Part shown: positions 21,491 through 30,340 of the stretch, one piece after another
How the letters are laid out: every line of letters starts with the position of its first letter
Position numbering within the stretch: position 1 is the stretch's first letter
IMG/VR virus record: IMGVR_UViG_3300047319_001486
Coordinates: 1-34,221 of that record
DNA length: 34,221 bases
Direction: 5' to 3' (one strand)
From: a virus
Translations under genes and position numbers: made by a program
The notes under the pieces: generated by a model
What the model was told of the DNA's origin: nothing
The model's database searches: none
Seen by the model: the letters and a program-made list of their open reading frames with translations, nothing else

Positions 21491-21861
21491 GTGCGATCGG
21501 CAGTTTCTACTCGGAGACCGACGTGGGCGAGTTCGCCGGCCTTGTCGCTAGCGGCATGTCCACGACGATCACGCTGGAGGAGTTCGTCGGCACGGGCGAG
21601 GCCGCCGAGCCCGTCATCCAGGGCAGCGGCATCCCCGCCCGCAAGCAGAAGACGCGCTCCAACATCACCCAGTCGCCGACCACCGGCCCGGCCGGCCTCG
21701 GCGCCCGCGACATGGGCAGCTACATCTGCCAGACTGCGCTGCCGGTGCGCAGCGGCTGGCGCCTGACCGACGAGCTCACGGGCGGGCGCCACCGCGTGCT
21801 CGGGAACCTAACCGACGCCGGCTGGCCCTACGTTCAGCTCCGCGTGGAGGCCTGGAACTGA
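21487..21861 (+). CDS. Putative head closure protein
   Basis: A 124-residue protein coupled to the upstream adaptor by ATGA and to the next gene by TGATG. It is beta-rich with a small central spacer (SGIPARKQKTRSNITQS) and C-terminal strands (YICQTALPVRSGWRLTDELT, RHRVLGNLTDAGWPYVQLRV). Size, order and the 'ag..d..l...G..y.v.g' flavour of the end fit head-completion (stopper) proteins. Motif evidence is weak. Confidence 0.55.
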   Translation: MSAIGSFYSETDVGEFAGLVASGMSTTITLEEFVGTGEAAEPVIQGSGIPARKQKTRSNITQSPTTGPAGLGARDMGSYICQTALPVRSGWRLTDELTGGRHRVLGNLTDAGWPYVQLRVEAWN

Positions 21862-22244
21862 TGGCCAACACCACGACCACCACCAGCGGCTACGCGGAGG
21901 TCTCCCGGTCGCTTAAGCGCTACAGCCGGCTGTGGCACGACACCACGGGGCGGGTGCTGACCGCGGAGGCCGCCCTGATCGAGGCCCGGCTGAAGGCCGA
22001 GCACCGGTGGCAGAACCGCACCGGCGTCGCCGAGCGCAGCCTGTTCGCGGGCGCGGTAGACCTGAGTGAGATCCAGGGCTGGCGGGTCACGGCGGGCTAC
22101 GGCCCCGAGGCGCCCTACAGCGTCTACCTGGAGCTGGCGATGCAGCAGCGGTGGGCCATTCTGGAGCCGGTCATGCGCTCGCAGTGGCCCCGCTCGGCCC
22201 GGAAGGTGGCGACGGCGATCCGCAGCGCCGGCGGGAGCGCATGA
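21861..22244 (+). CDS. Tail-completion protein (HK97 gp10-like)
   Basis: A 127-residue protein with its ATG overlapping the previous stop. AEAALIEARLKAEHRWQNRT followed by GVAERSLFAG matches the 'a..ie..ak.na.w.drTG.ar.sl' segment of the HK97 gp10-like tail-completion family. The middle region YGPEAPYSVYLELAMQQRWA also follows that family's 'hg..YaiyLE.G....ilpa' pattern, and ILEPVMRSQWP continues it. It likely joins the tail tube to the head connector. Confidence 0.8.
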   Translation: MANTTTTTSGYAEVSRSLKRYSRLWHDTTGRVLTAEAALIEARLKAEHRWQNRTGVAERSLFAGAVDLSEIQGWRVTAGYGPEAPYSVYLELAMQQRWAILEPVMRSQWPRSARKVATAIRSAGGSA

Positions 22245-22795
22245 TGCCGCGCTCGACAGTCCGGACCCGCGCGCCGGCGCCCGCACCGCAAGCGACTCTG
22301 CTGGCCGCCACGCCCCCGCCGCCCAGTCTGCGCGACCTCGTGTACGGCGTGTTCGCGTCGTCCACGCTGTTCCTGGGCCAGCTCGCCCACGGCGTCGACT
22401 CCTTCCGCGGCAGCGACGCTAACCCGCAGCCGCTCGGGGACCAGGCCGACTGCCCCTGGGCCTACGTGGACCTGATGGACGAGGTGGCCGACGGCCTCAA
22501 CCCGTACCTGCTCAACGGCGTGATCCGCCTGTGGGTGTACGACTACCCGCCGCGCGGGTTCGCCAAGATCATCCGCGCCCTGTCCTACGCCCAGCAGGTG
22601 CTCGCGGACTACATCGCCACCGTGGACGCCGGGCCCGACGTGGCCTACTTCGCCGACGATGGCACGGGCGCCTGCATCCTGAACCTCACCGAGACGGCCG
22701 CCATCAGCGGCCCCGCCGAGGACGTGACGCTGGGTCGCCTCCAGCGCTGGGCAAGCTGGCCCTACGGGAAGGCATACCAAGGAGTAGCAGCATGA
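22241..22795 (+). CDS. Tail terminator-like protein
   Basis: A 184-residue protein. The ATG at 22241 overlaps the preceding stop (ATGA) after GGGAG; an earlier in-frame ATG at 22151 lies inside the upstream gene. The N-terminus is Pro/Ala-rich, then SLRDLVYGVFASSTLF begins the folded part, with CPWAYVDLMDEVADGLNPYL, RLWVYDYPPRGFAKI and ALSYAQQVLADYI. Order (after a gp10-like protein, before the major tail protein) fits a tail-terminator, but the sequence pattern alone is not decisive. Confidence 0.55.
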   Translation: MMPRSTVRTRAPAPAPQATLLAATPPPPSLRDLVYGVFASSTLFLGQLAHGVDSFRGSDANPQPLGDQADCPWAYVDLMDEVADGLNPYLLNGVIRLWVYDYPPRGFAKIIRALSYAQQVLADYIATVDAGPDVAYFADDGTGACILNLTETAAISGPAEDVTLGRLQRWASWPYGKAYQGVAA

Positions 22796-23070
22796 GCGAA
22801 CCCACGGTCTCTCCCGCGCCGACCGCGCCGCCGACCCCGAAGGCAAGCAGCGCTGCCCCGGTGTGGCGGACCATCCTCGACGGCCACACCGCCTGGCAGG
22901 AGCTGACGCGCGACCTGGACGTCGAGTATCGCCCGGACGGTCTCCGCATCGAGTACGTCGCGCCGGAGACGGCGCGGGCGCTCATGAGCATCCTGTACGG
23001 CACGATGCCGACGGCGCCGCGCGGCGGGCACCGCGCTAACGGCGAGCTGTCCGTCGGACTGGGAGGGTAA
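22792..23070 (+). CDS. Small hypothetical protein before the major tail gene
   Basis: A 92-residue protein whose ATG overlaps the previous stop (ATGA), eight bases after AAGGAG. A proline- and alanine-rich start (PTVSPAPTAPPTPKAS) precedes a compact part with WRTILDGHTAWQELTRDLDV, YRPDGLRIEYVAPE and ARALMSILYG. The family is not recognised. It ends in a GGAGGG that also serves as the ribosome binding site for the major tail gene. Confidence 0.6.
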   Translation: MSEPTVSPAPTAPPTPKASSAAPVWRTILDGHTAWQELTRDLDVEYRPDGLRIEYVAPETARALMSILYGTMPTAPRGGHRANGELSVGLGG

Positions 23071-23074
23071 GTAT

Positions 23075-23866
23075 ATGGCCGCGACCGTCGTCTACAAACT
23101 GTTCGGCTGCAAGCGCGGCGTGATCTGGGTGCCGGCGACGGCCTGCGACGTGGCCACCGCCCAGGCAACCGGCGGCTCCGGGCTCGTCGTCGGGACGGGC
23201 CAGGGGCTCGACTACGACGGCGCCTCGGTGATCCTGCCGCACAAGATCCAGGTCGGCACCGAGGTTCAGTACGTCACCGGACTCACCGCGCCCGACAACC
23301 TGGCCGTCGTCCGCGCCAAGGACTCCACGGTGCAGGCTGCCCACGCCACCGGCACCGCCGTGGTGAAACACATCGTGCCCGTCCTGATCCCGAAAACCAA
23401 CGTTTTCGACGTTAACACGAACATCGTCACCATTCCCTTCACCGGCGACGGCGACATCGAGAACGTCTACGAGAGCAACGGCATTACCGGGACGCTCGGC
23501 ACCAGCAAGTTCACGATGGACCTGCTGCGCTGGGTGGCCGGCATCACGCCGCAGCTCACGGGCCTGTACTCCGACGAGACGAACCGCTCGTACCCCGAAC
23601 TGGGGAACTACCCCGAGGTTCAGATCGATCTGGACTACAAGGCCATAAACGAGCTGACGAAGCAGCGCACGCGGCTCCGGATCACGATCTGGCAGGCCGA
23701 CCTCCAGAAGCCGGTTGCCATCGGGAACGCTGGGAACAACACCGCTCAGGGCACGAGTTTGCAGTGGTCCGCGGTGGCGACCACGACCGACCTCTTTGGC
23801 AACCAGCTCATCGGCGTGTCCGCGACGCCGGTCCACTACAGCTACTCCGAGCTAGTAGCAGCGTAG
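23075..23866 (+). CDS. Major tail protein
   Basis: A 263-residue protein preceded by GGGAGGG. It is rich in beta strands, with VQYVTGLTAPDNLAVVRAKD, TNVFDVNTNIVTIPFTGDGD, a helical SKFTMDLLRWVAGITP segment, and a C-terminal part with NGNNTAQG-like turns and QGTSLQWSAVATTTDLFGNQ. Size and position immediately upstream of the tail chaperones are those of the tube-forming major tail protein of siphoviruses. A strong hairpin follows the gene, as after the capsid gene, consistent with a highly expressed message. Confidence 0.75.
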   Translation: MAATVVYKLFGCKRGVIWVPATACDVATAQATGGSGLVVGTGQGLDYDGASVILPHKIQVGTEVQYVTGLTAPDNLAVVRAKDSTVQAAHATGTAVVKHIVPVLIPKTNVFDVNTNIVTIPFTGDGDIENVYESNGITGTLGTSKFTMDLLRWVAGITPQLTGLYSDETNRSYPELGNYPEVQIDLDYKAINELTKQRTRLRITIWQADLQKPVAIGNAGNNTAQGTSLQWSAVATTTDLFGNQLIGVSATPVHYSYSELVAA

Positions 23867-23870
23867 TCGG

Positions 23871-23879
23871 TGCTATACT
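23871..23879 (+). promoter_or_regulatory. Candidate extended -10 promoter before the chaperones
   Basis: TGCTATACT matches an extended -10 box well (TATACT is five of six), and starts four bases after the major tail stop. No convincing -35 box is present. It resembles TGCTATGCT at 16328. Confidence 0.35.
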
Positions 23880-23894
23880 GGCTCTTGGCTGTGT

Positions 23895-23932
23895 GGGCGC
23901 GGGCGGGTCCGGTAGCCAGTCCGCCCGCGCCC
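23895..23932 (+). terminator. Stable hairpin after the major tail gene
   Basis: GGGCGCGGGCGG (23895-23906) pairs perfectly over 12 bp with CCGCCCGCGCCC (23921-23932) across a 14-base loop. No T tract follows. A smaller hairpin, GCCCC-GAGAGA-GGGGC, follows at 23941-23956. Confidence 0.55.
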
Positions 23933-23985
23933 ATGCTGGGGCCCCGAGAGAGGGGCATGCTTAGTCGCCTTCCTGAGGTGCGAGC

Positions 23986-24750
23986 ATGGCCCTGCCCTCG
24001 GCCCCAAACGGCATCGCGTCCCCGCGCGTCTGGACCGACGACGACTACGCCTTCCTCAACGAGCAGAACGGCGGCCCCGTCGAGGTCCCCTTCTTCGGGC
24101 CCGACCGCCCCCACGTCATCCTCGACTTCAGCGGCATCGACAACCTGATCCTCCAGCGCAAGATCGGCAACCCCCTGCTGCGCGCCTCTCAGGAGGTCGC
24201 CGAGCTGGCGGCTGCCCGGCGCCTGCGCGAGGCGCGTGAGACTGCCGATGCGCTAGCTCGCGCGGAGGAGGAGGGCGATGACGAGCCGGAGGACGACGAA
24301 GACGAGGACGGGGCCGCAACCCCCGCAGAGACCGCGCTGCTGCCCGCCGAGCCCGCGCTCGACGGCTGGGAGCAGAGCCGCCGGCTCGCTAGCTTCCACG
24401 ACGAGGTCGGCAAGGCCATCTGGATCTTCCCGCCCTGGCAGCCGCTGGAGGACGCCGTCACGAACGGGCGCCGGCGGGGCGCCGTGTCCGTCCTCAGCCT
24501 CACCATGGCCCAGCGCAACCGCCTGGTCGACGTGCTCTATCAGGGGGTCGAGGCGCTTGCTTCCTTTCGTGAGGAGCCCGTGGCTGCACCAGATCCACTG
24601 CATGGCGACGGACTACGGGAAGAGCCCGTCGGACTACCTGATCCCGAACGCGCCGAGACACCTGAAGTACTGGTTCGACCAGGCGGCGTGGATTCAGGCC
24701 GACGACATCCAGCTCGCGCGCCGCGAGGCGGCTCAGACCAGCCCGCCTAG
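23986..24750 (+). CDS. Tail assembly chaperone, unshifted form (G-like)
   Basis: The frame-zero product is 254 residues, starting at ATG 23986. It has a folded N-terminus (WTDDDYAFLNEQNGG, PHVILDFSGIDNLILQRKI), a strongly acidic low-complexity middle (EEEGDDEPEDDEDEDG) and helices GWEQSRRLASFHDEV and RNRLVDVLYQGVEAL. After about residue 194 the frame-zero sequence becomes a proline-rich, arginine-rich run with no family resemblance, while the +1 frame becomes protein-like. This is the usual sign of a programmed frameshift in siphovirus chaperones, which load the tape measure protein during tail assembly. Confidence 0.75.
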   Translation: MALPSAPNGIASPRVWTDDDYAFLNEQNGGPVEVPFFGPDRPHVILDFSGIDNLILQRKIGNPLLRASQEVAELAAARRLREARETADALARAEEEGDDEPEDDEDEDGAATPAETALLPAEPALDGWEQSRRLASFHDEVGKAIWIFPPWQPLEDAVTNGRRRGAVSVLSLTMAQRNRLVDVLYQGVEALASFREEPVAAPDPLHGDGLREEPVGLPDPERAETPEVLVRPGGVDSGRRHPARAPRGGSDQPA

Positions 24751-24910
24751 CACCGGCGCGACCGGCGAGGCCGGCGCGGGCGAGGTCTCCTTCTTCGGGC
24801 GCGGGCGCTGGGAGGATGCCGACGACGACGCAGATGACATCGCCGAGGACCTCCGGCGCTACCCCATCGGCGGCCCCGTCCAGAGCGTAGTCCACCACCT
24901 GGCGCAGTAA
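23986..24910 (+). CDS. Tail assembly chaperone, +1 frameshift fusion (GT-like)
   Basis: The predicted fusion reads frame zero through TTT at 24565-24567, skips C24568 and continues in the +1 frame from 24569 to the stop at 24910, giving 194 + 113 residues. The +1 part begins VRSPWLHQIHCMATDYGKSP and continues SDYLIPNAPRHLKYWFDQAA, which fits the second chaperone frame (aromatic, 'W..q...Ma..fG..P..yl'). It ends shortly before the tape measure gene, as expected. The two forms share their N-terminus and differ at the C-terminus. A -2 slip at a run of five G (24543-24547) would reach the same frame and is the main alternative. Confidence 0.75.
24562..24570 (+). other. Candidate +1 frameshift site TCC-TTT-CGT
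   Basis: TCC TTT CGT lies in frame zero exactly where the coding signal changes to the +1 frame. TTT can re-pair as TTC after a one-base forward slip, and CGT is a rare arginine codon in GC-rich DNA, which favours a pause. The nine bases equal the UCC-UUU-CGU core used for PA-X expression in influenza A virus. Confidence 0.7.
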
Positions 24911-24928
24911 CGCGGCGGGGAGAGTCTG

Positions 24929-27900
24929 ATGGTCTTCGATGCCGGGCGCGTAGTCTTCTACGGCGACGCCGACCTCAGCGCGGTCGAGGCCGCCGTCCAG
25001 AACATGGACGGCTACGCCAAGCAGCTCGACACTGCCTTCCAGAACATCGATCCCGTCCTCCCCCCCATCGACATCAGCCAGGTCGTCCAGAGCCTCGATA
25101 CCGTCGAGACCACGATGGCGGACGCCTTCCGCGAGGCCGCCGTCGTCACCCCCAAGCTAGACCCCGCGCCGCTCACCACGGAGACTGACGAGGCCGTCGC
25201 CGAAGTCGGCAAGAAGATCGACGAGGTGCCCGACCTCAAGATCGGCGTGGACAGCAGCCAGCTCGCTCAGGCCAGCGAGCTGATCACCAGCACGGTCGGC
25301 CAGGCCGTCGCCAGCGTCCCAGACATCCAGCTCCACATGGACGACAGCGCGGTGCTGTCCGACACCGCGCGCGTGCAGGCCGCCCTGGAGGCGGCGTTCG
25401 ACACGCCCATCGTCATCGCCCCCACCTTCGACGGCGAGCAGGTGCTGACCGACGCCGCGGCGCTGACGCAAACCCTGGACGGTGAGTGGACCGACCTGCC
25501 GCCGATCAAGCCGACCATCGACACGACCGAGGCGCTGCGCGGCGCGGCTGACGCCAGCACCGAGCTGGTGCGCGAGTTCGAGCGCGACATCACCATTACG
25601 CCGAAGTTCCAGGGGCAGGAGGTCCTGACCGCCGCCGCGAACCTCAGCGAGGCCGTCACGGAGACATTGGGCGAAGAGCACCTGGTCGAGGTCAAGCTCG
25701 ACAAGGAAGCTGCCACCGCGACCGTCGCTGCCAGCCGGAAGGTGGCGGACGACGTCGATGCCTCCCTGGAGGACGTGCAGGACATCGTCGTGACCCTCGA
25801 CGGCGCTCATGCGGTCGCCGAGGCCAGCGACACGTCGGCTGCGGTCAACGACAAGCTCCAGGAGGGCGTCCACCCCATCGTCCCGGCGGTAGACAAGGCG
25901 CCGGCGGTGGCGGAGGCCGAGCGGGCCGCCGCCGAGATCAACACTAGCCTCCACAAGATCAGCCCGATCCTGCCCCACCTCGACCTCAAGGAGATCCACG
26001 AGGGCCTGCAGAAGACCGAAGCCATCGCCAACTCCGTCACCGCGGCCATCTCCAAGATCAGCGGCGGCCGGATCAACATCGACGTGGCGCAGGTAGAGAC
26101 CGCCGGCGACATCGTGAAGTCCGTCCTGAGCGGCATCACCACGGCCGCGGGGAGTACCGCCGCGGCCGTGGTGGCCTCTGGCGCCGTCATCGTGGGCGCC
26201 TTCCTGCTGATCCGGGAGAAGCTCGAAGAGCTGGGCGAGAAGTGGGAAACCACGATGCGCCGCTTCAGCGTGGCGATGGGGGCCACCGGGGCGGAGCTGG
26301 AACACTTCCACGAGTCGCTCGTTAAGATCGCCCAGGTCACGGGCAAGGGTCCCGAGGAGATCGCCGGCGTACTCGGCCAGCTCGCGACCCGCCTCCCGGT
26401 TGCCAACGAGGAGCTGGAGAAGCTCACGATCAACGTCCTGAAGTTCGCCAAGGTGACGGGCCAGGACGCGACGGACGCGGCGGTCAAACTCAGCCAGATC
26501 ATGACCGCGCTGCACGAGCCGACCGAGAACGCCGCGAAAGACATGGACACCCTCCTGCGCGTAACGCAGGACACCTTCATCCCCATCGCCCAGCTTGAGG
26601 ACCAGATGAAGGGGCGGCTAGCTCCGACGCTGCACGCCCTCGGGCTGTCCTTCGAGGAGATCGCCGGCCTGATCGGCAACATGGCGAAGCAGGGCGACGC
26701 CGGCCGCCTGGCACTCTCGGCCTTCAACCGGGTCCTCACCGAGGCGCGGGCCGCCGGCGAGGCGCCCACGGAGGCCTTCAAGCGGATCGTCCAGCAGCTC
26801 CAGGATGTCGGCGACGAGAGCACTTCGCTGGCCCAGCACCTCCAGAAGGAGCTGGGGCCGTCCTACACCTACCTGGCCAGCCTGGTGAAGAACGGCGCTA
26901 TCCAGTTCGACGAGTCGAGCGGCACGATCAAGACCAGCAGCGACACGGTCGTCGACGCAGCCGGCCGCATCAAGTCTGGCTCCGACGTGCTCCAGGCGTC
27001 GCTGAACAAGCTGGGCGCCCAGTTCATCGGACTCGGCGAGCAGGTCGCGAAGTCTGCCGACGGCATGAAGCGGCAGTTCGCCTCGGGCATCGACAACGTC
27101 ACCGCCGCGCTCTCGGGGTTCATCGCCTTCCTGGAGGCCGCCGACCGCCGCCTGAAGCAGATGGACGCGGAGAACGAGGAGCGCCGGAAGCAGCGCCAGA
27201 AGGACATCGACGCGGCCGGCGGCGTGCTGCCCTTCCTGACCGGTGGGCAGCCGGCCGCGCCCCCCGCCGCGCCGGCTGCCGCGGAAGGCGAGGCTGGACC
27301 ATCGACCGCGGCCGCAGACGCCGCGGTGGCGGGCTCCGAGAAGGTGACGGCCGCTGCCAAGGAGCAGTCCGCGGCGCTTAACAAAGTTGGCACTGAGGCG
27401 AAGGGAGCTGCGGCCGCCTACGTGGACCTGGAGCAGGAGGCCAGCCGCGTCGCTACCGCGCTAAAGAACGTGAAGCCGGGCGAGGGGGCCGCAGAGCAGA
27501 TCCAGGCGCTGCTGGAGCAGCAGAAGGCCCTGAAGGAGTACGGCGCCGCGCTCGACGCTCTACCGCCGCACCTGCGCGCGGTCGTCGAGGCGCAGATGCT
27601 CCAGGCCGCCGCCGACAAGGACGCGGCGATCAACGCCACCAAGCTCGCGGAGGCCGCGGCGAAGGCGCGCGACGCCTCCATCGCCAAAACGGGTGCAGCC
27701 AACGCGGAGTCCGAGAAGCTCACCGAGCTGGCGGGAAAGTACGCCGACGATGCCAAGCAGCTACAAGCCCTAGCCGAGGAAGAGCGCTCCCACATCCGGG
27801 CCACGACCGACTTCAGCAAGGCTACCGACGACAACATCAAGCTGGCCCTCCGGCAGGCGCAGGCCCTTCGCGACGAGAGGGCCGCCCGCGGCGAGGATAC

Positions 27901-30337
27901 GGCCTCTGTCGACGAGGCCATCGCCGAGATGCAGCACGAGCTGACGGCGCGGCTCCAGAGCGCCACGGCCGCCGAGAAGAACAAGGAGGCCCTCCGCATC
28001 CTGGCGGCGGCGCGCGGCGAGAGCACGGCCGCTTCCGATGCCGACGCTGCGGCTTCCGCTAAAGACGCTGAGGCCACGAATCAGGCCGCCACGGCCGCCG
28101 AGAAGCAGGCTGCCGCCGAAGCCGGGCGCGCGGGGGCGATGGATGCCTCCTCCCAGCAGGCCGCCCGGCTGGGCGCCGAGAACGAGAAGTACGGCAGTGT
28201 GATCAGCGGCCTATCCCCGCTGCTCAGCCTCGCCGAGGCCGCCCAGCTCAAGCTGCTCCAGCAGCAGAAGGAGGCCGGCCCGGTCCTGGACTTCCTCCAG
28301 GAGAAGTTCGGCATCACCGCCGAGCAGGCCGAGAAGTACCGCGCCCGCATCGAGGCCGGCGGCGAGGACGGCAAGCGCGCCGCTGAGCAGATGCTTGCCC
28401 TGGGCAAGGGTATCGAGTCAATCAACTTCGCCAGTGCTGACGCCGACGCCACCAAGTTCTTCGAGGTGCTGATCAGCGGCATGGATGCCGGCACCCGCAA
28501 CCAGTACGAGTTCATCAAGCGCACCGAGGGCGCCGACGCGGCCCTCCAGGCGCTGGTGGCTAACGGCGTGCCGGGCGCGGAGAAGCTCACTAAGGCCATC
28601 GGCGGTACTAAGGACCAGATGAAGGAGGCCACGGACCAGGCCGAGGCCTACGCCAAGGGGCTCGCGGGCTTCCAGCACGACGAGATGGTGAGCAACGCCA
28701 AGAAGGCGTTCGACGCGCTCACCGCCGGCTGGACCGGCGCCGATCTGGCCCAGGCCAAGGCCACCGCCGGCACGCTGGGCTACATCGACGCAGTGCGGTC
28801 CATGGCTGACAGCGCGCCGGGCGGGTTCGCCCAGGTCGAGGCCGCGATCAACGGCGACACGGCCGCCCTGAAGGCGCTGGAGCTACAGGCGGCGCGTACC
28901 AAGGCAGCGTTGGACTCGGCAGCTACTTACAAGGCCACCGGCATCATCACGCCCGCGCCCGCCGAGCTGCCTGATGCGACGAAGATCCGGGATGAGGCGT
29001 TCGCCAAGGCCGATGAGGGGCTCGCCGACCTGAGCCAGAAGACCGACATGGCGCTGGCCCACGCCGCCGCAGAGTACGCCGACCAGCTCGCCCAGTTCGC
29101 CGAGCGCGCGTCGGAGATCAAGGCCACCCTGCAGGAGGCACAGCAGAAGGCCGCGGAAGCCAGCGCCGACAGCCAGCAAAAGCTCTCCGAGGATCTGGCG
29201 AAGGCCGGCGCGTCCTGGGAGGACTCGCTCGCCAAGTACCAGAAGGGCGTCAAGGAGGCCTGGCGGACCTATAACGAGGCTGTCACCCAAGCGAAGGAGA
29301 CCCTGAGCGACTCCGAGACCTCTATCGGGAAGACGTTCGACAAGTCGATGGAGGACATCACCAAGTCCGAGAAGCAGGCCCTTGAGCAGAACATCAAGGC
29401 CCACGAGCAGATCGCCAAGCAGCTCAACGCCTCGCTCGCCTCGGCCCTGAAGCAGCAGTCCGACGCCCAGCAGGCGTTCAACGACCAGCAGAACGCGCTG
29501 CTCAACTCGGCCTCCATTGCTGCTGAGAACGCGCGCATCGCCAGCTACGGCTTCACCGACAGCCAGTCCATCGCCAGCAACAAGCGCGCTGCCGAGATCC
29601 AGGCGGCCGGCACCGCGGGGCTCCAGCAAGTGGCCAGCGCCCAGTCGCTGAATAAGGCGATGGCCGCAAGCCAGAAGGCCGCCGCCGACGCCCAAACCGC
29701 CGCCGCCGACGCGAGCGCCGCCGCAGATAAGGCCTACCAAGACAAGATCGAGGAGCTGGCAAAGAAGCGCGACGAGGCCGCCAAAAAGGCTCAGGAAGAC
29801 CTCCAGAAGGCGCGCGAGAAGTACGAGAAGACCGTCGCCAAGGCCACGGCCGACCGCGACCGCAAGCTAGAAGACCTGTCTAACGAGCTGGATAAGGCGG
29901 CCAAGAAGCTGAAGCAGGCGCAGGACGAAGCCTACAAGAATGCGGCTAAGCGCGAGAAGAAGATCGCCGAAGACCTCCTGAAGGCCCAGCAGAAGTACCA
30001 GAAGGACATGGAGAAGCTGGACCGCGATAAGGAGAAGGCGGCCACGAAGTACCAGGACCACATCGACGACATCCGCCGCGAGGATGCCAAGCAGCGGCGC
30101 AAGTTCATGAACGACAAGGAGAAGGCCCAGAAGGAGTTCGACCGCGCCGTGAAGCTGCTGAACGAGGGGCTGGGCATGAAGGTGGACAAGGTCCGCACGG
30201 TCATCGAGGAGGCCAAGAACAAGTTCGGCAACACCCAGACGTTCCAGATGACTGGGCTGAACATCCAGGAGACGAACATCGACTTCCTCCACTTTGCCCA
30301 CGCGGAGCTGGATAAGGCGATGGCGACGGCGGGGTAG
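24929..30337 (+). CDS. Tape measure protein
   Basis: At 1802 residues this is the typical long gene after the chaperones; its length sets tail length. It starts at ATG 24929 after GGGGAGAG. Residues about 8-352 are roughly ten beta-helix repeats, mostly of exactly 30 residues. A hydrophobic segment (about 404-432, STAAAVVASGAVIVGAFLLI) may be a membrane-spanning helix. The stretch at about 440-610 (KWETTMRRFSVAMGATGAEL onward, with KLSQIMTALHEP and MKGRLAPTLHALGLSFEEI) follows the TP901-type tape measure core. The rest is Ala/Lys/Glu-rich coiled coil, densest at about 1600-1740 (DRDRKLEDLSNELDKAAKKL and similar). No lysozyme or peptidase domain is obvious. Confidence 0.93.
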   Translation: MVFDAGRVVFYGDADLSAVEAAVQNMDGYAKQLDTAFQNIDPVLPPIDISQVVQSLDTVETTMADAFREAAVVTPKLDPAPLTTETDEAVAEVGKKIDEVPDLKIGVDSSQLAQASELITSTVGQAVASVPDIQLHMDDSAVLSDTARVQAALEAAFDTPIVIAPTFDGEQVLTDAAALTQTLDGEWTDLPPIKPTIDTTEALRGAADASTELVREFERDITITPKFQGQEVLTAAANLSEAVTETLGEEHLVEVKLDKEAATATVAASRKVADDVDASLEDVQDIVVTLDGAHAVAEASDTSAAVNDKLQEGVHPIVPAVDKAPAVAEAERAAAEINTSLHKISPILPHLDLKEIHEGLQKTEAIANSVTAAISKISGGRINIDVAQVETAGDIVKSVLSGITTAAGSTAAAVVASGAVIVGAFLLIREKLEELGEKWETTMRRFSVAMGATGAELEHFHESLVKIAQVTGKGPEEIAGVLGQLATRLPVANEELEKLTINVLKFAKVTGQDATDAAVKLSQIMTALHEPTENAAKDMDTLLRVTQDTFIPIAQLEDQMKGRLAPTLHALGLSFEEIAGLIGNMAKQGDAGRLALSAFNRVLTEARAAGEAPTEAFKRIVQQLQDVGDESTSLAQHLQKELGPSYTYLASLVKNGAIQFDESSGTIKTSSDTVVDAAGRIKSGSDVLQASLNKLGAQFIGLGEQVAKSADGMKRQFASGIDNVTAALSGFIAFLEAADRRLKQMDAENEERRKQRQKDIDAAGGVLPFLTGGQPAAPPAAPAAAEGEAGPSTAAADAAVAGSEKVTAAAKEQSAALNKVGTEAKGAAAAYVDLEQEASRVATALKNVKPGEGAAEQIQALLEQQKALKEYGAALDALPPHLRAVVEAQMLQAAADKDAAINATKLAEAAAKARDASIAKTGAANAESEKLTELAGKYADDAKQLQALAEEERSHIRATTDFSKATDDNIKLALRQAQALRDERAARGEDTASVDEAIAEMQHELTARLQSATAAEKNKEALRILAAARGESTAASDADAAASAKDAEATNQAATAAEKQAAAEAGRAGAMDASSQQAARLGAENEKYGSVISGLSPLLSLAEAAQLKLLQQQKEAGPVLDFLQEKFGITAEQAEKYRARIEAGGEDGKRAAEQMLALGKGIESINFASADADATKFFEVLISGMDAGTRNQYEFIKRTEGADAALQALVANGVPGAEKLTKAIGGTKDQMKEATDQAEAYAKGLAGFQHDEMVSNAKKAFDALTAGWTGADLAQAKATAGTLGYIDAVRSMADSAPGGFAQVEAAINGDTAALKALELQAARTKAALDSAATYKATGIITPAPAELPDATKIRDEAFAKADEGLADLSQKTDMALAHAAAEYADQLAQFAERASEIKATLQEAQQKAAEASADSQQKLSEDLAKAGASWEDSLAKYQKGVKEAWRTYNEAVTQAKETLSDSETSIGKTFDKSMEDITKSEKQALEQNIKAHEQIAKQLNASLASALKQQSDAQQAFNDQQNALLNSASIAAENARIASYGFTDSQSIASNKRAAEIQAAGTAGLQQVASAQSLNKAMAASQKAAADAQTAAADASAAADKAYQDKIEELAKKRDEAAKKAQEDLQKAREKYEKTVAKATADRDRKLEDLSNELDKAAKKLKQAQDEAYKNAAKREKKIAEDLLKAQQKYQKDMEKLDRDKEKAATKYQDHIDDIRREDAKQRRKFMNDKEKAQKEFDRAVKLLNEGLGMKVDKVRTVIEEAKNKFGNTQTFQMTGLNIQETNIDFLHFAHAELDKAMATAG
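24950..25984 (+). repeat. Tandem 30-residue repeats in the tape measure N-terminus
   Basis: Aspartate-ended strand motifs recur at near-constant spacing: LPPID, TPKLD, KIGVD, QLHMD, APTFD, KPTID, TPKFQ, EVKLD, VVTLD, VPAVD and LPHLD. Eight of ten successive spacings are exactly 30 residues (the others 33 and 31), each spacing consisting of a helix then a strand. Confidence 0.8.
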
Positions 30338-30340
30338 ACG

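Noticed and set aside
22151-22240. Longer start for the tail terminator-like gene
   Set aside because: It would run through the upstream gp10-like gene; ATG 22241 makes a normal ATGA overlap.
24278-24568. Independent upstream start for the second chaperone frame
   Set aside because: The translation before 24569 is Arg/Pro/Ser low complexity typical of an out-of-frame GC-rich read; a frameshift explains the architecture better.
25157-26515. 452-codon reverse-strand frame opposite the tape measure gene
   Set aside because: Mirrors the 30-residue repeats of the true gene and has no independent signal.
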